A stretch of 64,000 bases of DNA from Pseudoduganella namucuonensis (GTDB lineage: Bacteria; Pseudomonadota; Gammaproteobacteria; Burkholderiales; Burkholderiaceae_D), in contig NZ_FPBO01000017.1 of NCBI RefSeq assembly GCF_900116645.1, positions 1 through 64,000 on the forward strand. Direction: 5' to 3'. The notes beneath the pieces were generated by a model. The model was not told where the DNA came from. It saw nothing but the letters and a program-made list of their open reading frames with translations, and searched no databases. Of the stretch, positions 60,372 to 64,000 are shown one piece after another. The stretch's first letter is position 1. Each line of letters starts with the position of its first letter. The translations under genes and the position numbers were made by a program.

Positions 60372-63107
60372 GTGAGAATCATCGTGAACCTGTCCATAGC
60401 CAACCTCTCAGTGCAAACCACCTGCGCCTATTGCGGCGTCGGCTGCGGCGTGAAGGCCACGCCCAAGGCGGATGGCGGCTTCGACATCGCCGGCGACACC
60501 GACCATCCCGCCAATTTCGGCCGCCTGTGCGTCAAGGGCTCGGCCCTGGGCGACACCATCAGCCTGAAGGGCCGCCTGCTGTATCCCCAGGTGCGCGACG
60601 AGCGCGGCTCGGACGCCACGCGCCGCGTGGACTGGGACACGGCGCTGGACATGGTGGCGGACAAATGGAAAGCCATCATCGCCGAACACGGCCCGGACGC
60701 GGTCGCGCTCTACGTCTCCGGCCAGCTGCTCACCGAGGACTACTACGTCGCCAACAAGCTGATGAAGGGCTACGTCGGCAGCGCCAACATCGACACCAAC
60801 TCGCGCCTGTGCATGTCTTCCGCCGTGGCCGGCCACAAGCGCGCCTTCGGCGAGGACCTGGTGCCGGTGTCGTACGAAGACCTGGAACTGGCCGACATGA
60901 TCGTGCTGGTCGGCTCCAACGCCGCCTGGTGCCACCCCATCCTGTTCCAGCGCATCGCCAAGGAAAAGGAAAAGCGCCCCGAGCTGAAACTGATCGTGGT
61001 CGACCCGCGCCGCACCGCCACCTGCGAGCTGGCCGACCTGCACCTGCCCGTCAAGCCGGGCACCGACGTGTGGCTGTTCAACGGCCTGCTGAGCTACCTG
61101 TCGCGCATCGGCGCGGTCGATCCCGACTACGTCGCCGCGCACACCAACGGTTTGGACGCGGCCCTGGCCGCGGCCGAGGTCGATTGCGCCGATCCGGCCG
61201 CCGTCGCCAAGGCCTGCAAGATCAGCCTGGGCGCGCTGATGGAGTTCTACGAGGGCTTCGCCGCCACCGCCAAGGTCATCACCGGCTTCTCGATGGGCGT
61301 GAACCAGTCCAGCGCCGGCACCGACAAGGCCAACGCCATCATCAACTGCCACCTGATCGGCGGCCGCATCGGCAAGCCGGGCATGGGCCCGTTCTCCATC
61401 ACCGGCCAGCCGAACGCCATGGGCGGGCGCGAAGTGGGCGGCCTGGCCAACATGCTGGCCGCGCACATGGACCTGGAAAAGGCCGAGCACCGCGAAGTGG
61501 TGCAAACCTTCTGGGAATCGCCGACGATGGCCGACAAGGGCGGCCTGAAGGCGGTGGACCTGTTCCACGCCATCGAGGCCGGCAAGGTCAAGGCGGTGTG
61601 GGTGATCGCCACCAATCCCGTGGTCAGCCTGCCGGACGCCGACCAGGTGCGCCGCGCGCTCGCCAAGTGCGAGCTGGTGGTCGCCTCCGACATCATCCAG
61701 AACACCGACACCAACGCCTTCGCCGACGTGCTGCTGCCCGCGCTGGGCTGGGGCGAAAAGGACGGCACCGTCACCAACTCCGAGCGCCGCATCTCGCGCC
61801 AGCGCGCCTTCCAGTCCGCTCCGGGCGAGGCGCGCGCCGACTGGTGGATCCTGTCCCGCTTCGCGCAGCGCATGGGCTACACGGGCTTCGGCTTCGACAG
61901 CGCGGCCGAGGTGTTCGACGAACACGCCCGCCTGAGCGCCTACCGCAACGAACTGCACGACGTGCCGCGCTTCTTCGACATCGGCGGCCTGGCCGGCATG
62001 GACGCCAAGGATTTCGACGCGATGGAGCCGGTGCAATGGCCGTTCCGCACCGGCGGCTCGCCCACGGCGCGCCTGTTCGAGGACGGCCGCTACGCGCACC
62101 CGGACGGCAAGGCGCGCTTCATCGCCACCGCCACGCGCGCGCCGGCCAACCTGCCGGACGAGGACTATCCGCTGACGCTGAACACCGGCCGCGTGCGCGA
62201 CCAGTGGCACACCATGACGCGCACCGGGCGCTCGGCCAAGCTGGCCGACCACATCCCCGAATCGTTCATCGACATGCACCCCGGCGACGCGCTGATCCAC
62301 GGCGTGCGCGAGGGCGAACTGGCGCGCGTGACCAGCAAGTGGGGCGCCATGGTGGCCCGCGTGCAGCACGGCGGCGGCATCGCGCGCGGCGGCCTGTTCA
62401 TCCCCATCCACTGGAACAACCAGACCTCGTCGGACGCCCGCGTCGGCGCGCTGGTGAACCCGGTGGTCGATCCCGTTTCCGGCGAGCCCGAATTCAAGCA
62501 CACGCCGGTGCGCATCGAGCAGTTCCGCGTCAGCTGGCACGCCTTCATCCTGAGCCGCAGCGAAGTGAAGCTGGACTCGGTGGCGCACTGGACCCGTATC
62601 CAGGGCCTGGACTTCGCCCGCTACGAGCTGGCCGGCCGCAACGCCATCGCCGACTTCAGCGAGTGGGCGCGCGAGCTGCTGGGCGTGGAGGATCCGGACG
62701 CCGACTGGCTGGAATTCGCCGACCGCAGCGAGGGCATGTACCGCGCCGTGCACGTGGTGGACGACCGCATCGAGCAATGCATCTTCCTGTCGCCGCGGCT
62801 GGACCTGCCGGCGCGCAACTGGCTGGCCGGCTTGTTCGCGGAAGAGGAGTTGTCGGACCTGGACCGCGCCAGCCTGCTGATCGGCCGTCCGTTGACGAAG
62901 GGCGTGGACGCTGGACCGACGGTCTGCTCCTGCTTCGGCGTGGGCCGCAACATCATCTGCGGCGCCATCCGGGAAAAGGACCTGAAGACGGTGCCCGAGA
63001 TCACCGCCTGCGTGAAAGCCGGCGGCAACTGCGGCTCCTGCGTGCCGGAGCTGAAAAAGCTGCTGATCGAAACCCGCGCCGAGATCAGCGCGGAGGCCCC
63101 GGCGTAA
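60372..63107 (+). CDS. nasA: Assimilatory nitrate reductase catalytic subunit
   Basis: This 911-aa molybdopterin enzyme reduces nitrate to nitrite in the cytoplasm. The N-terminal [4Fe-4S] cluster is TTCAYCGVGCGVKATP with a fourth Cys in FGRLCVKGSALGD. Molybdopterin motifs include SNAAWCHPILFQRIAKEKEK, GFSMGVNQSSAGTDKANAI, VIATNPVVSLPDADQVRRAL and LNTGRVRDQWHTMTRTGRS. A C-terminal BFD-like [2Fe-2S] domain (about 850-900: VCSCFGVGRNIICGAI; GGNCGSCVPEL) is typical of NasA. No Tat signal is present. The start is uncertain: GTG at 60372 or GTG at 60384, with no strong ribosome site. A decayed copy of its last codons lies at 63267-63337. Confidence 0.95.
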   Translation: MRIIVNLSIANLSVQTTCAYCGVGCGVKATPKADGGFDIAGDTDHPANFGRLCVKGSALGDTISLKGRLLYPQVRDERGSDATRRVDWDTALDMVADKWKAIIAEHGPDAVALYVSGQLLTEDYYVANKLMKGYVGSANIDTNSRLCMSSAVAGHKRAFGEDLVPVSYEDLELADMIVLVGSNAAWCHPILFQRIAKEKEKRPELKLIVVDPRRTATCELADLHLPVKPGTDVWLFNGLLSYLSRIGAVDPDYVAAHTNGLDAALAAAEVDCADPAAVAKACKISLGALMEFYEGFAATAKVITGFSMGVNQSSAGTDKANAIINCHLIGGRIGKPGMGPFSITGQPNAMGGREVGGLANMLAAHMDLEKAEHREVVQTFWESPTMADKGGLKAVDLFHAIEAGKVKAVWVIATNPVVSLPDADQVRRALAKCELVVASDIIQNTDTNAFADVLLPALGWGEKDGTVTNSERRISRQRAFQSAPGEARADWWILSRFAQRMGYTGFGFDSAAEVFDEHARLSAYRNELHDVPRFFDIGGLAGMDAKDFDAMEPVQWPFRTGGSPTARLFEDGRYAHPDGKARFIATATRAPANLPDEDYPLTLNTGRVRDQWHTMTRTGRSAKLADHIPESFIDMHPGDALIHGVREGELARVTSKWGAMVARVQHGGGIARGGLFIPIHWNNQTSSDARVGALVNPVVDPVSGEPEFKHTPVRIEQFRVSWHAFILSRSEVKLDSVAHWTRIQGLDFARYELAGRNAIADFSEWARELLGVEDPDADWLEFADRSEGMYRAVHVVDDRIEQCIFLSPRLDLPARNWLAGLFAEEELSDLDRASLLIGRPLTKGVDAGPTVCSCFGVGRNIICGAIREKDLKTVPEITACVKAGGNCGSCVPELKKLLIETRAEISAEAPA

Positions 63108-63122
63108 AAAGTTTCCCGCTTC

Positions 63123-63266
63123 ACATCGGTGTCAGGCGCGACATTCGGACACGAGCCCGGCTGTTGCGCCTGCGCCCCACCTTATTTTCGCGGCGCAGCT
63201 ATACCAAGATTCTCATGTGGCCGCTACGGACGAGGTCGTGTCCGAATGTCGCGCCTGACACCGATG
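63123..63266. repeat. Long palindromic element, copy B
   Basis: The left arm (63123-63150) is identical to the left arm of the element after recN. The right arm (63240-63266) is its perfect reverse complement over 27 bp, and ACGAGGTCGT before the right arm is also shared with copy A. The interior is about 89 nt and unrelated to that of copy A. It starts 16 bp after the nasA stop. Confidence 0.9.
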
Positions 63267-63337
63267 GTGACGGAGCAACTTGTTGCCGGCGTTGATCGAA
63301 TCCCGCGCCGAGTATCAGCGCGGAGGCCCCGGCGTAA
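63267..63337 (+). pseudogene. Decayed duplicate of the nasA 3' end
   Basis: GTTGATCGAATCCCGCGCC...AGCGCGGAGGCCCCGGCGTAA repeats the last codons of nasA (63062-63107) with a few changes, including an inserted T that breaks the frame (GAGTATCAGC for GAGATCAGC). A weaker match (TGACGGAGC to TGCCGGAGC) extends it leftward. The copy lies immediately outside the palindromic element, and its TAA directly abuts the stop of the convergent gene on the right. Confidence 0.8.
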
Positions 63338-64000
63338 TCAGAAGGCCCAGTGGATTTTGCCGTACAGGGGGCTGCCGCCGGCCCCGCAACTGTGCGCGAA
63401 GCGCGCGTCCAGGGTCTTCACCTTGCCGGCCGCGTAGGTGACGCTGTCGATGGTGAACCACCCGGCGATCGCCTGGGAGGTGCAGCCCTGGCCGTTGCCG
63501 CTCCAGTCCATCGCGGCCCGGTCGTCGCGGGGGCCGGCGATTTCCTGGACATAGGCGCTGGGGTGTCGCCGCAAGTCGCCGTAGTAGCCGGCTTGCAGCT
63601 CGTTCAGCAGATTCGTGAAGCCCGTGAAATGTCCGCTCAAATCGCTGTCGCCGTCCTTCACGTTGGCACTGATTTCAGCGCCGGTGACGTCGACTTTCGC
63701 GCCTCCCGCTTCCGTATACAGGCGGGTCTTGCCGCCGCCGATGTGCTCGCCCGCCGCGCTCTCCAGGTAAACGTAGTTCCCCACCGGCGCGTCGATGCTG
63801 GGCGACCATAGGCCTGCCGGCACGGGCAGCACCGGCGCGGGCAGGTTGGCGGCGTCCCAGTGGATTTGACCGTGCATCGCCGCCGGGCTTCCGTCGCAAC
63901 GCTGCTCGAAGCGCAGGTCGAAGGCGGTGAGTTCCTTGCCCTTGTAACTGACCTTGTCGAACACGAACCAGCCTTGCACCGTGTTGCAAATGCGGCCCCC
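63338..64000 (-). CDS. Repeat-containing hypothetical protein (partial, runs off the window)
   Basis: At least 220 residues of a minus-strand protein are visible; the 5' end lies beyond 64000, since the frame stays open to the edge. Two similar segments occur. One near the window edge reads VQGWFVFDKVSYKGKELTAF, then DLRFEQRC and MHGQIHW. One at the C-terminus reads IAGWFTIDSVTYAAGKVKTL, then DARFAHSC and LYGKIHW. Each has one Cys before GWF and one after the ARF/LRF strand, suggesting a disulfide-bonded beta domain, hence an exported protein. I do not recognise the family. It is convergent with nasA and ends exactly at the duplicated nasA tail. Confidence 0.7.
   Translation of the reverse strand, partial: GGRICNTVQGWFVFDKVSYKGKELTAFDLRFEQRCDGSPAAMHGQIHWDAANLPAPVLPVPAGLWSPSIDAPVGNYVYLESAAGEHIGGGKTRLYTEAGGAKVDVTGAEISANVKDGDSDLSGHFTGFTNLLNELQAGYYGDLRRHPSAYVQEIAGPRDDRAAMDWSGNGQGCTSQAIAGWFTIDSVTYAAGKVKTLDARFAHSCGAGGSPLYGKIHWAF

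Overview
The window is a GC-rich chromosomal segment from a betaproteobacterium. The nadK-recN-hemH-grpE-dnaK-dnaJ order, the pcm-rhodanese-tolC cluster and the overall protein flavour suggest an Oxalobacteraceae member (Massilia/Duganella-like). That placement is inference from gene content, not from a marker gene. I saw no rRNA, tRNA or CRISPR array.

Left edge (1-2.3 kb): the right end of an IS3-family element has cut into a small two-gene unit made of an 85-aa basic protein and a toxin-like gene broken by a stop codon and by the IS. Next come a YkgJ-type cysteine-cluster gene with a truncated 31-aa tandem copy, and a short efflux adaptor. From 2.4 to 18.7 kb are signalling and transport genes: a 7TM-DISM sensor kinase, a CHAD protein, a four-gene sugar ABC importer, and divergently a giant (2054 aa) kinase-like/AAA/GAF/PAS hybrid histidine kinase followed by a REC-GGDEF-EAL protein. 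From 18.8 to 34.7 kb are housekeeping and metabolic genes: TetR, pcm, rhodanese, tolC, gloA, a phosphocholine-type phospholipase C, a GH31 glycosidase, an Lrp regulator divergent from a fused indolepyruvate ferredoxin oxidoreductase, a PRC-barrel protein, a sorbosone-dehydrogenase-like protein and a DUF3667-like protein.

The stress region (35-47 kb) carries two near-perfect LexA boxes. One overlaps the -10 of a good sigma70 promoter in front of nadK-recN. The other sits directly before a radical SAM gene that is translationally coupled to a DUF4130-UdgX fusion, a predicted SOS-induced DNA repair or modification pair. Between them lie hemH and the chaperones grpE-dnaK-dnaJ, with two recognisable sigma32 promoters and a CIRCE-like site. 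A TauD-like dioxygenase and an SsuABC/TauABC-type importer follow; the permease has a histidine-periodic N-terminus.

The right part (51-63 kb) is a complete assimilatory nitrate module: nasT, nasS, a small chemoreceptor-like protein, a uroporphyrinogen-III methyltransferase, a nitrate MFS transporter, nirB, nirD, an FAD oxidoreductase and nasA. Two leaders, one before nasS and one before the transporter, share the same architecture: a sigma54 promoter, then two hairpins with A1/G4 hexaloops (ANTAR targets), then an intrinsic terminator. The predicted circuit is nitrogen limitation through NtrC/sigma54 plus nitrate through NasS/NasT antitermination, and it includes the NasS gene itself. The module ends in a duplicated, decayed copy of the nasA 3' end that flanks a palindromic repeat also found after recN. 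The last gene is a partial repeat-containing protein that runs off the window.
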